Positions 26,226-34,958 of a DNA stretch of 64,000 nt are shown here, one piece after another. Origin of the DNA: Prolixibacteraceae bacterium JC049 (lineage in GTDB: Bacteria > Bacteroidota > Bacteroidia > Bacteroidales > Prolixibacteraceae); assembly GCA_023369685.1 (NCBI GenBank), contig SACZ01000003.1:458818-522817 (forward strand), read 5' to 3'. Made by a program: the position numbers and the translations under genes. Each line of letters starts with the position of its first letter. Position 1 is the first letter of the stretch. Under the pieces are notes generated by a model that worked only from the letters and a program-made list of their open reading frames with translations, had not been told where the DNA came from and ran no database searches.

Positions 26226-27545
26226 ATGAACAGATATTTTTTTCTAACACTGTTTATTCTCATAGCATCTATTGGTGTACAAGGACAAAAGAGAATAGAG
26301 CTTGAATTAGCAGGAGAAGTCAGTCAGGAGTTTTATTTAAAGCAAATTACACGAGATAAACATATCTTGGTTGATAGTGCTAAATGTGTCAATAATCAAG
26401 TTGTTTTTAATGGGCATTATGAAAACGGAATGTATTACATTCAGCATAAATATAGTGCATTTACATTCCTTGTGAATGAAGAAAAGATGGTGTTTAAGGC
26501 CGATTGTAATGATCTTAGAAGCAGCCTAAAAGTGCTCGAGTCGGAAGAAAATTCAATATGGTTAACCTATATCAAACGAAGAGATATAGTGTATAAAAGA
26601 TTGAAAATGATTACACCCATAACCAATTGGTATGATCCTAATACATTGTTTTATTCTCAAGCTGTTGAGGAGTTTAATAATGTTCAGAATTCTTTTAGAA
26701 GCTGGTGCCGAAATGCAAAAGCTAATTCTATGGCAAAAGCATTTTTAATGGCCGACCTGAAGCCTGCATTGGCTCATAATAAAACTTTCGAGGAGCAGAA
26801 AGAACATTTAAAGATGCATTGGTTCGATAATGTGAATTGGGAGAAAAGAGAACTGATCAATTCTGATATATTGAGCAATAAAATTAGGGATTTTCTGGGA
26901 TTATACACCAGTAGAAACTTTAATGCAAAGCAGTTGGAGGAAGCTTTTTGTAAAGCAATTGATCAGTTTTTACCATTGGTAATTGATTATCCTGAGATGT
27001 ATGGTTTTGTATTGGAATTTTTGACCAAAGAAATGGAACGATATGGAATGGATGCAGTAGTAGTTCATATGGCTACTAATTATCCTCTTCTGGATGAAAA
27101 ATGCCATGCAGAAGGCGATTTGGCAGAACAGTTGAAGCAATATGCTAAAATGGGAATAGGAAAAATAGCTCCTGATATTACAACTCCAATCTGGAATGAG
27201 AAAAGTAGAAAAGGTAAAGTGCAATTTCAGAAGAAAACATTGCTTGTGTTTTGGTCTACTGCGTGTCCTCACTGTACTCATCTAATTCCATACTTAGATA
27301 AATGGTATAAAAAAGCCAAGACAAAAGGGTGGCAGTTGATAACTGTGAGTCTGGATGTTGATCAGAAGACTTTGAAAGAGTTTATTATAAAGAATAGTTT
27401 AGACTTCACAGTACTATGTGATTTCAATGGGTGGAAAGGCAAGGCTGTAGTCGATTATAATATTCATTCCACTCCTGCAATGATGGTATTGGATGCTGAT
27501 AGAAAGATTATTGACAAGCCCAACCGGTTTCCAATTCTTGATTAG
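26226..27545 (+). CDS. Secreted TlpA-like thiol-disulfide protein
   Basis: 439 residues from ATG 26226; a TTG start at 26190 is possible but the ATG begins a clean signal peptide (MNRYFFLTLFILIASIGVQG). Residues about 20-130 resemble the DUF4369-type beta domain that often precedes thioredoxin domains in this phylum. A helical middle follows. The C-terminal thioredoxin fold has active-site C347-P-H-C350 after VFWSTA and a cis-proline at HSTPAMMV. It is probably a periplasmic reductant. It follows the two cysteine-rich SUMF1 proteins by about 100 nt and may handle their disulfides; that link is inference. Confidence 0.8.
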   Translation: MNRYFFLTLFILIASIGVQGQKRIELELAGEVSQEFYLKQITRDKHILVDSAKCVNNQVVFNGHYENGMYYIQHKYSAFTFLVNEEKMVFKADCNDLRSSLKVLESEENSIWLTYIKRRDIVYKRLKMITPITNWYDPNTLFYSQAVEEFNNVQNSFRSWCRNAKANSMAKAFLMADLKPALAHNKTFEEQKEHLKMHWFDNVNWEKRELINSDILSNKIRDFLGLYTSRNFNAKQLEEAFCKAIDQFLPLVIDYPEMYGFVLEFLTKEMERYGMDAVVVHMATNYPLLDEKCHAEGDLAEQLKQYAKMGIGKIAPDITTPIWNEKSRKGKVQFQKKTLLVFWSTACPHCTHLIPYLDKWYKKAKTKGWQLITVSLDVDQKTLKEFIIKNSLDFTVLCDFNGWKGKAVVDYNIHSTPAMMVLDADRKIIDKPNRFPILD

Positions 27546-27682
27546 CGAGTGAAATAGATCGAAGTTATAAGGTCGAATATTTTCGTGTTGATCGGCTTTT
27601 ATCATGAAAAAGCTCCCTATTTTTTTCTAATTTGTGCAACAATTCTTGAGCAAGTTGGTTGCTCCTATTAAAATGATTTTTC

Positions 27683-30658
27683 ATGGAATTAAACGATATA
27701 ACACTTTCGTCGGTTTATAAACGACGAAAAGGCGATAGGGATATTTTTCAGGAGTTGATGCCATCGAAGGTGAAGGAGATTTTGTTGGTTGCAACGCTTT
27801 ACGATTCTTATTCGATTGTTCGTGAAGGACAATTCTCTGATAAGATATTTGGAGAGTATTTGCAGTTGAATCTCTATTCTGCGCCTCGTTTTACCAGTGT
27901 AAATAGCTTGGCCGAAGCATTGAGTATTTTAAATACGAAACACTTCGACATGGTTATTATCATGGCTGGGGTAGATAAACAGGTGCCATTGACAACAGCC
28001 AAAGAAATTCATAAGGCTAAGTCGCGTTTACCTATTTTACTTTTGGTAAATAACAATAGCGATTTGGGGTATTTCGAACAGGCTGCTAAGAAAATTCCCG
28101 CTATCGATCGATTATTCGTTTGGAATGGTAACTCTACCGTTTTTCTGGCCATGATAAAATACATCGAGGACAAGAAGAATGTACGAAGAGACACCGAGCT
28201 AGGTAGTGTGCGGGTTATTTTGCTGGTGGAGGATTCCATTAGGTATTATTCTAGGTATCTGCCGCTGCTGTTTACCAGTGTAATGACTCAAACGCAGAAT
28301 CTGGTATCCGATGAATCGTCGGATGAATTGCACATGATTCTGAAGATGCGTGCTCGTCCGAAAGTGTTGTTAGCCAGTACTTACGAGGATGCGATTCGTA
28401 TATTCCATAAATACAAAGATTACCTGCTTTGTGTTATTTCCGATGTGAAATTCGAAAAGGCAGGAAAAGAAGATGAAGACTCTGGTATTGAGCTGCTGAA
28501 ACATGTTAAACAGGCTTTGCGTTTCCCAATTCCGTTGTTGTTGCAGAGTCATGATATAGAGAATGCCGAAAGAGCCAAAACAGTGGGAGCAGCATTCATT
28601 AACAAGAACTCCGAAACATTGTCAATGGATATCCACAATTTCATCTACAAGCAATTGGGCTTTGGTGATTTTGTATTTCGGGATAACGATGGAACAGAAC
28701 TGGGTAGAGCACGAAGCTTAATAGAATTTGAAGATATAATTCGAAAGATTCCGGTTAGCTCATTAATATTTCATGGTAAAGCCAATAATTTCTCTACTTG
28801 GTTAATGGCTCGTGGCGAGATAAATATGGCTGAACAGCTTATCCCATATCAGATTAATGATTTCTGTGATCCGGAAGAGGTGCGTTCGCTGTGTTTAGAA
28901 GTGTTTGAAAGAGCTCGCGAGAAGAAAAACCGTGGGCGCATAGTTCGATTTGATCCTCTACTGATCGGAGGGAATCGCTATATCCTTCGAATGGGGAAAG
29001 GTTCATTAGGAGGAAAAGGACGTGGAATGGCCTTCTTGTGTAACTTCATCGAGAATATCGACTTTAGAAAGATCATTCCCAATATAAATATTCGGATTCC
29101 TTCTACTGCAATTATTGGAGCGTTAGAATTTGATAAGTTTGTAGAGGAAAATGAGCTATACGACGAATTATACATAAAGAGAAACTTCGATGGAATTAAA
29201 GAGGTGTTTCTACAATCGGAGTTAAGTCCTCACTTGCAGGAGCGATTGATGACTTTCTTGGAAAAGATGACCAAACCAATTGCTGTTCGCTCATCAGGAT
29301 TGTTTGAAGATTCACTTTTGCAGCCATTTGCCGGAGTTTATGCAACCTATATATTACCCAATAATCATCCCAATATTTTAGTTCGGTATGCTCAGTTAGA
29401 AGAAGCTGTAAAATTGGTATATGCTTCGGTATTTACCCAGTATTCACAGGCCTATTTCGATGCAGTAAACTATAAGATTGAAGAGGAGAAGATGGCTGTG
29501 GTTATTCAGGAGTTGGTTGGTCAACCCAATGATGATTACTATTATCCATCGATTAGTGGGGTAGCCCAATCGTATAACTATTATCCTTTCTCTTATATCG
29601 AACCGGAAGATGGTTTTGCTGTCACTGCTCTGGGACTAGGGATGTATGTTGTTGGTGGTGAAAAGTCGTTCCGCTTTTGTCCCAAATACCCTGAACTGAA
29701 TCATAACTCAATGGCCGATCAGGTGCGCGATAGTCAAAAGTATTTCTATGCTTTAGATATGTCTCGAAAAGAGTTGGATCTGCGTAGTGGCGGAGAACAT
29801 GCGGCTATTACCAAAGTACGAGTTCGTCAGGCAGTCGACTATAAAGATGTTCAGCATAGTGTTTCTACCTACGACATGGAGAACGACCAGTTGATTCCTG
29901 GTTGTACCATAAAAGGGCCTCGTGTGGTGGATTTTGCCAATATATTGAAATATAACTCAATGCCAATGGCTGAGTCTATTTCTACAATCCTAAAACTATT
30001 TAAAGAGGCGATGGGATCTCCGGTAGAAATAGAGTTTGCTGTCGATTTAACTGCTGGAGACAGGGGATATCCAACCTTTTATGTGTTGCAAATTAAGCCT
30101 TTAATCCGAAGAGAAGACGAGGTGGAAGTTGATTTCGATGAGTTGGATGAGGAACAGATGTTAATGATGTCGACACACGGAATGGGACACGGAGAAGTGA
30201 ATACCATTACCGATGTTGTTTATGTAGATATAGATGCATTTGACTCGACAAAAACTCGTGAAATGGCAGAACAAATAGGTGAAATCAATAAGATGATGGA
30301 AGCCGAAGATCGTGAGTATGTGTTGATTGGTCCAGGACGTTGGGGAACACGTGATCAATTCACCGGAGTACCAGTTATGTGGGCTCAAATATCGAAAGCA
30401 AAAGTAATTTTGGAAATGGGATTGCCTGATTTCCCACTGGATGCTTCATTGGGGTCGCATTTCTTCCATAATGTAACATCGATGAATGTGGGGTATTTTT
30501 CCATTCCATTCGAAACACCGGATCAGTTTATTCGCTTGGAAAAATTACAAAAGCAGCAAATTGTTAGCGAAACAGAATATGTGAAACATGTGAGATTCAA
30601 CCAACCGTTGAAGATATATATGGACGGACGTTCGCGAAAAGCGGTTATTGTAGAATAG
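27683..30658 (+). CDS. Receiver-like domains fused to a PEP/pyruvate-binding ATP-grasp domain
   Basis: 991 residues, cytoplasmic. Residues about 30-165 look like a degenerate response-regulator receiver. Residues about 178-320 form a second receiver with acidic D184 (LVEDS) and a plausible phospho-acceptor D254 (VISDVKF). From about 430 there is a pyruvate phosphate dikinase N-terminal type domain: GKGSLGGKGRGMAFL, then IAVRSSGLFEDS and FAGVYATY, and late IEFAVD and LQIKPL. The phospho-histidine swivel domain and the PEP-binding TIM barrel of PPDK or PEP synthase are absent. So it is not a complete PPDK. It may transfer phosphate under two-component control. A few Bacteroidota proteins of this layout exist; I know of no assigned function. 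Confidence 0.75.
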   Translation: MELNDITLSSVYKRRKGDRDIFQELMPSKVKEILLVATLYDSYSIVREGQFSDKIFGEYLQLNLYSAPRFTSVNSLAEALSILNTKHFDMVIIMAGVDKQVPLTTAKEIHKAKSRLPILLLVNNNSDLGYFEQAAKKIPAIDRLFVWNGNSTVFLAMIKYIEDKKNVRRDTELGSVRVILLVEDSIRYYSRYLPLLFTSVMTQTQNLVSDESSDELHMILKMRARPKVLLASTYEDAIRIFHKYKDYLLCVISDVKFEKAGKEDEDSGIELLKHVKQALRFPIPLLLQSHDIENAERAKTVGAAFINKNSETLSMDIHNFIYKQLGFGDFVFRDNDGTELGRARSLIEFEDIIRKIPVSSLIFHGKANNFSTWLMARGEINMAEQLIPYQINDFCDPEEVRSLCLEVFERAREKKNRGRIVRFDPLLIGGNRYILRMGKGSLGGKGRGMAFLCNFIENIDFRKIIPNINIRIPSTAIIGALEFDKFVEENELYDELYIKRNFDGIKEVFLQSELSPHLQERLMTFLEKMTKPIAVRSSGLFEDSLLQPFAGVYATYILPNNHPNILVRYAQLEEAVKLVYASVFTQYSQAYFDAVNYKIEEEKMAVVIQELVGQPNDDYYYPSISGVAQSYNYYPFSYIEPEDGFAVTALGLGMYVVGGEKSFRFCPKYPELNHNSMADQVRDSQKYFYALDMSRKELDLRSGGEHAAITKVRVRQAVDYKDVQHSVSTYDMENDQLIPGCTIKGPRVVDFANILKYNSMPMAESISTILKLFKEAMGSPVEIEFAVDLTAGDRGYPTFYVLQIKPLIRREDEVEVDFDELDEEQMLMMSTHGMGHGEVNTITDVVYVDIDAFDSTKTREMAEQIGEINKMMEAEDREYVLIGPGRWGTRDQFTGVPVMWAQISKAKVILEMGLPDFPLDASLGSHFFHNVTSMNVGYFSIPFETPDQFIRLEKLQKQQIVSETEYVKHVRFNQPLKIYMDGRSRKAVIVE

Positions 30659-30680
30659 TACATTTAGAAATAGATATTTG

Positions 30681-30710
30681 AAAAGCCAGGGATTTTCTTT
30701 GGCTTTTTTT
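30681..30710 (+). terminator. Terminator of the receiver-PPDK gene
   Basis: AAAAGCCA (30681-30688) pairs with TGGCTTTT and a T run ends at 30710. Confidence 0.85.
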
Positions 30711-30732
30711 GTGTATTAATTTGTTTGAATAA

Positions 30733-30745
30733 GGTGCGTAGCACC
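30733..30745 (+). repeat. REP palindrome 1 near the transposase
   Basis: GGTGCGTAGCACC: 5-bp arms around 3 nt. Related palindromes at 30786, 31315 and 31368. Confidence 0.7.
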
Positions 30746-30785
30746 GAAATAATTGTAGAAATAGAATATGATGGTAAGGCAATGA

Positions 30786-30798
30786 GGTGCAGAGCACC
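30786..30798 (+). repeat. REP palindrome 2 near the transposase
   Basis: GGTGCAGAGCACC, same arms as palindrome 1, 5 nt before the transposase stop. Confidence 0.7.
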
Positions 30799-30802
30799 GT
30801 GA

Positions 30803-31267
30803 CTATTCGAGTTCAAAATTGAATAAATAATCTTCATTGTAATCAATAGAGAATCGTTGTAATGTTTGGATATATTCTTTTTTGAATGATTTATTTTTAT
30901 GATGCAAAGGTTGATTTTCAATGTATTTTATAACAGTGCTAATTTGTGATCTTGAATAGCTAAAACATCCATATCCTTTTTGCCAATAGAATTTAGATTT
31001 AGTAAGTCGAGTCAAATTAATCCATCTGTTGCTAGAGGTTTTGATATGTTGAACAAGATCTGTTAGTAATTCATTGATATTATACCCAATTAAGATGTGG
31101 ATATGATCAGGCATTGTTCCTATTGCTAAGAGTTTGTGCTTTCGTTGTTGTATAATTCCAGATATATATTGTTCTAACTGATCTTTCCATGAAGAATGTA
31201 TAAGAGCTTGTCTAAACCTGACAGCGAAAACAATATGTAAATAGCATTGAGTGTAAGTGTTACCCAT
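30803..31267 (-). mobile_element. REP-associated tyrosine transposase (Y1/IS200-like)
   Basis: 154 residues, single domain. The HUH motif PDHIHIL carries H55 and H57; the catalytic tyrosine is probably Y115 in VIKYIENQ. The family nicks and joins single-stranded DNA. Four short GGTGC/GCACC palindromes flank the gene, two on each side, as expected for the RAYT group that recognises REP elements rather than forming a classic IS. No TnpB gene is adjacent. The reading frame is intact. Confidence 0.88.
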
Positions 31268-31314
31268 TTTCTTTTTAATATACTAAATTGTTTAGGGAAA
31301 GGGAAGTTTCTTAC

Positions 31315-31327
31315 GGTGCGCTGCACC
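31315..31327 (+). repeat. REP palindrome 3 near the transposase
   Basis: GGTGCGCTGCACC, same 5-bp arms as palindromes 1 and 2, 48 nt upstream of the transposase start. Confidence 0.7.
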
Positions 31328-31367
31328 TTAACTAAGGATATTAAATTCTTGTTGCTACAGGTGTATA

Positions 31368-31380
31368 GTTGCTCTGCACC
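31368..31380 (-). repeat. REP palindrome 4 near the transposase (one arm base changed)
   Basis: On the minus strand it reads GGTGCAGAGCAAC, one base from palindrome 2. Confidence 0.55.
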
Positions 31381-31464
31381 AATGAGAGTCAGGCTAATTT
31401 TGTGCTTTTACTCGCAAGAAGATGTGTTTGCAAATATGTGTAGCTCCGAAAAAAAGCCGAAGGT

Positions 31465-31494
31465 ATTGAGCAGTGCGCAATAATGTTATCTTTG
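31465..31494 (+). promoter_or_regulatory. Promoter of rlmD
   Basis: ATTG at 31465-31468 and TATCTTTG at 31487-31494 are 18 nt apart. The start codon follows 26 nt later. Confidence 0.55.
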
Positions 31495-31520
31495 CACCAA
31501 ATTTATAAAGTGATTTTCCG

Positions 31521-32930
31521 GTGGGACGAAGTAGAAAAAAGAAGCCATTGCATGAGCAGGTAACCATTGTCGATGTGGGGGCCGAAGGAAAAGCCATTGC
31601 AAAAGTGGATGATGTAGTTGTTTTTACCAGCCATGTGGTACCTGGCGATGTGGTAGATATTCAGGTGACTAAAAAACGTAAGCGTTATCATGAAGGATTT
31701 GTGGCCAAGATCCATGAATACAGCAAAGATAGAGTAGATGCAATCTGCAATCATTACGGAGTTTGTGGTGGTTGTAAATGGCAAAACTTGCCTTACGAAA
31801 AGCAGTTGGAGTATAAACAAAAGCAGGTAACCGACCAGTTGAGCAGAATTGGTAAAATTGATTTGCCAGAGACGATGTCTATTATGGGATCTGCAGCAAC
31901 CGATTTCTATCGTAACAAGCTGGAATTTACTTTTTCCAATAAACGCTGGTTAACCAACGAAGAAGTGCAGTCGGGAGCCGATGTGTCGAAGCGCGATGCA
32001 GTAGGTTTTCATATTCCTGGTATGTTCGACAAAGTGATTGATGTTCACAAATGCTGGCTGCAGTCCGATCCTTCGAATGCTATTCGTAACGAAATTCGTG
32101 ACTATGCATTGAAGCATGAGTTGGAATTTTTCGATCTGAAAGAGCAAGTAGGATTTTTGCGCACAATGGTGGTGCGTACTACCTCTACCGGAGAGTTGAT
32201 GTTGATTGTCGCATTTTTCCAAGAAGATAAAGAGAAGCGTGAAGCTCTATTGAACCACTTGGTAGAGAAGTTTCCTCAGTTAACTTCTTTGATTTATGTA
32301 ATCAATAGCAAACGAAATGATAGTTTGGCTGATCAGGATATGATTTTGTTCCACGGACGTGATCATATCTATGAAGAGATGGAAGGATTGAAGTTTAAAA
32401 TCGGACCAAAATCGTTCTACCAAACGAACTCTGATCAGGCTTATGAACTGTATAAAGTAACACGTGAGTTTGCCGGCTTAACAGGAAACGAAGTGGTATA
32501 TGACTTGTACACCGGAACAGGAACTATTGCCAACTTTGTGGCTAAAAAAGCGAAACAGGTAGTGGGTATCGAATATGTGCCAGATGCTATTGATGACGCA
32601 AAAATCAATTCGCAAAACAACGGTATTGAAAATACGCTTTTCTATGCTGGCGATATGAAAGATATTCTTACCGATGAATTCGTTGCGAAGCATGGTAAGC
32701 CCGACGTTATTATTACTGACCCTCCACGTGCAGGAATGCACGACGATGTGGTAAAAGTAATGTTGAATGCAGCACCAGAGCGTATCGTTTATGTAAGCTG
32801 TAACCCGGCTACTCAAGCACGCGATTTAAATCTTCTCGACGAAAAATATCGTGTGGTAAAAGTACAGCCTGTCGACATGTTCCCACATACACATCATGTG
32901 GAAAATGTAGTTCTGTTAGAACGAAAATAG
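31521..32930 (+). CDS. rlmD: 23S rRNA (uracil-C5) methyltransferase
   Basis: 469 residues with a GTG start at 31521, supported by the promoter 26 nt upstream. An N-terminal TRAM domain (about 8-70) precedes the Fe-S cysteines CNHYGVCGGC plus a later CWLQ. The SAM-binding part has VYDLYTGTGTIANF, and DPPRAGMH is the active-site loop. Catalytic cysteine is C427 in VSCNPAT. This is the RumA/TrmA type, in Bacteroidota assigned to U1939 of 23S rRNA. Exact target base is inferred from family. Confidence 0.9.
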   Translation: MGRSRKKKPLHEQVTIVDVGAEGKAIAKVDDVVVFTSHVVPGDVVDIQVTKKRKRYHEGFVAKIHEYSKDRVDAICNHYGVCGGCKWQNLPYEKQLEYKQKQVTDQLSRIGKIDLPETMSIMGSAATDFYRNKLEFTFSNKRWLTNEEVQSGADVSKRDAVGFHIPGMFDKVIDVHKCWLQSDPSNAIRNEIRDYALKHELEFFDLKEQVGFLRTMVVRTTSTGELMLIVAFFQEDKEKREALLNHLVEKFPQLTSLIYVINSKRNDSLADQDMILFHGRDHIYEEMEGLKFKIGPKSFYQTNSDQAYELYKVTREFAGLTGNEVVYDLYTGTGTIANFVAKKAKQVVGIEYVPDAIDDAKINSQNNGIENTLFYAGDMKDILTDEFVAKHGKPDVIITDPPRAGMHDDVVKVMLNAAPERIVYVSCNPATQARDLNLLDEKYRVVKVQPVDMFPHTHHVENVVLLERK

Positions 32931-32951
32931 CTTTAGGCTATCTCAAATAAT

Positions 32952-32989
32952 AAACCCTCGATAAGAATTAATGCTTTTATCGAGGGTTT
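32952..32989 (+). terminator. Terminator of rlmD
   Basis: A 13-bp stem (32952-32964 with 32977-32989) has a 12-nt loop and is followed by a T-rich tail. Confidence 0.88.
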
Positions 32990-33191
32990 TCTTTTTATAG
33001 AGATCTTGATCTGTTGAGATTTGTTTTCGGCTTATATTCTTCTTCTTTTCAGTCCTGTGGAAAAACTCGCCAACCTTTTTTGCCGAGCAATGCAATGACT
33101 TCTCGTTCTTGATAAGCATTAAATAGTGAGATATTTACATCTTTAATTAATAAAATCTTTTCTACTTTTACATGAAATTTAAGCTAAACGA

Positions 33192-34832
33192 ATGCGAACA
33201 CTTGTAAGTTTAATCGTTTGCATATTGTTTGTTCAAAATGTAAACGCACAATACCATATAAAGGTCAGCAATAAGTACCCTCCCTATAATTTTCAAGATC
33301 AGAATGAGTTACCTATTGGTTTCAATATTGAGATCTTAGATGCGGTAAAAAAATTATATCCTCAGCAGATTGAAGTTTCTAATGGAAACTGGCTTGATAT
33401 AAATGATGCTTTGGAATCTGGAAAGATTCATGCAATTGCTGGTACACATTACCCTGGTAGTCCTGATACAGAATATATTTATACCCGTTCTGTAATTAAT
33501 ACCTGGCACTGTTTTCTATACAATAAGAAACATGTCAATCGATTTTCGTTAGAGTTTTTTCGTACTGCCTCTAACCCAACAGTCGTACTTTGGAAAAACG
33601 ATGTATTAATACGTTATCTTCTTTCAATTAATCCCAATACGAAATTCTTGTATGTTAAAAATTATCCTGACCTCTTAGAGGCATTGGAAAGAGGGGATGT
33701 TACCTGCGCTATTTCTCAAAAAGTGGCTGGTATTTATTATGCCGATCAACAAGAAAAAGAGTATATATATGCTACTGATAATAAGCTATTAGAAAGGAAT
33801 ATGGGGTTCAAGGTGTCGAAAAATGCACCACAACTGGCCGAGATGTTAAATAATGGCATCGAGGTGATTATGTCGAATGGAGAGTATCAGCGCATTTATG
33901 AAAAGTGGATAAAACCATACAGTGAGAAAGATGCGAGTTATAATGTATATATGAAGTATCTGACAATCATTGGTGTTATTGTGGCTGGAATTATTCTCTT
34001 TTTATTGGGAATAAGTCAAATACTACGGTTGAGAGTTAGAGCTAAAACACGTGATCTGGAAGAGCAGCTAGCATTAAATATGCAGATAACCAGTGAACTG
34101 AAAGAGCAGAAAAAAAAGGCGGAGGAAAGCGATAGAATGAAATCGGCCTTTTTGGCGAATATGAGCCATGAAATACGAACCCCAATGAATGGAATTCTTG
34201 GATTTACAGAGTTGCTGAAGTCCTCATACTATTCTAAGGAAGAACAGCACAGTTTTATCGATATCATACAGCAGAGCGGTGAGAGAATGTTAAGCACTAT
34301 CAATAATATAATCGATTTATCTAAGATAGAATCAGGTGCAGAAGAGGTTTATATTGAAAAGGTGGATGTTGAAGAAATATTGCAGGAATTGCATCTGTTC
34401 TTTCATCAAGAAGCAAAGGAAAAGGGATTAGATTTAATTCTGAACGAACCAGAAAAAATATCAGAGAATTTTGAAACGGATGGCTATAAACTCAATTCAA
34501 TAGTGACCAACCTGATTAAAAATGCAATAAAGTTTACCGAGGAAGGTAATGTTACAATTGAATATGCTTTCGCTGAAGGCTTTCTTGAAATAAAGGTAAC
34601 AGATACAGGAATAGGTATTTCAAAAGATAAGCACAATGCTGTATTTGGTCAGTTTATACAAGCAGATACTTCTCATACAAGAGGATCAGAGGGCTCAGGC
34701 TTGGGACTATCTATTTCGCGAGGCTATGCAAAACTATTAGGAGGAGATATGAGGATTGAGTCGGAAGAGGGGAAAGGATCTTGTTTTTATGTGAGAATAC
34801 CAAATAGTCAAAATCATTCAGAGAAGTCATAG
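33192..34832 (+). CDS. Sensor histidine kinase with periplasmic solute-binding domain
   Basis: 546 residues. A signal peptide (ends NVNAQ, about residue 19) precedes a bacterial extracellular solute-binding family 3 domain (about 20-240; PPYNFQ and GFNIEIL near its start). One membrane helix (about 256-279) leads to a short coiled coil. The HisKA box NMSHEIRTPMNG carries phospho-acceptor H326. The ATPase domain has NLIKNAIKFT, DTGIGIS and GSGLGLSI. It has no receiver or output domain and no response regulator gene adjacent. It lies 127 nt before a FecR gene in the same direction. It likely senses a small ligand such as an amino acid or sugar acid. Confidence 0.88.
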   Translation: MRTLVSLIVCILFVQNVNAQYHIKVSNKYPPYNFQDQNELPIGFNIEILDAVKKLYPQQIEVSNGNWLDINDALESGKIHAIAGTHYPGSPDTEYIYTRSVINTWHCFLYNKKHVNRFSLEFFRTASNPTVVLWKNDVLIRYLLSINPNTKFLYVKNYPDLLEALERGDVTCAISQKVAGIYYADQQEKEYIYATDNKLLERNMGFKVSKNAPQLAEMLNNGIEVIMSNGEYQRIYEKWIKPYSEKDASYNVYMKYLTIIGVIVAGIILFLLGISQILRLRVRAKTRDLEEQLALNMQITSELKEQKKKAEESDRMKSAFLANMSHEIRTPMNGILGFTELLKSSYYSKEEQHSFIDIIQQSGERMLSTINNIIDLSKIESGAEEVYIEKVDVEEILQELHLFFHQEAKEKGLDLILNEPEKISENFETDGYKLNSIVTNLIKNAIKFTEEGNVTIEYAFAEGFLEIKVTDTGIGISKDKHNAVFGQFIQADTSHTRGSEGSGLGLSISRGYAKLLGGDMRIESEEGKGSCFYVRIPNSQNHSEKS

Positions 34833-34958
34833 GTTTTTACAGCTATCTGAAAGTAAACTTTGCATATAAGAGTAGTGCCCATTCGATTTTAGTTGTCCCC
34901 GGGCATCAAAATTTATTTTTGAAAAAAATACTTTTCTTTTCACCCTCTCCAATAAAAA

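Noticed and set aside
27683-30658. Annotation as PEP synthase or pyruvate phosphate dikinase
   Set aside because: Neither the phospho-histidine swivel domain nor the C-terminal PEP-binding barrel is present, and the N-terminus is receiver-like.
30664-30921. Minus-strand ORF of 85 codons downstream of and overlapping the transposase gene
   Set aside because: It overlaps the transposase 3' end and the two REP palindromes, and has no family features.
31247-31483. Plus-strand ORF of 78 codons between the transposase and rlmD
   Set aside because: It runs through REP palindromes and antisense to the transposase start; the composition is not protein-like.
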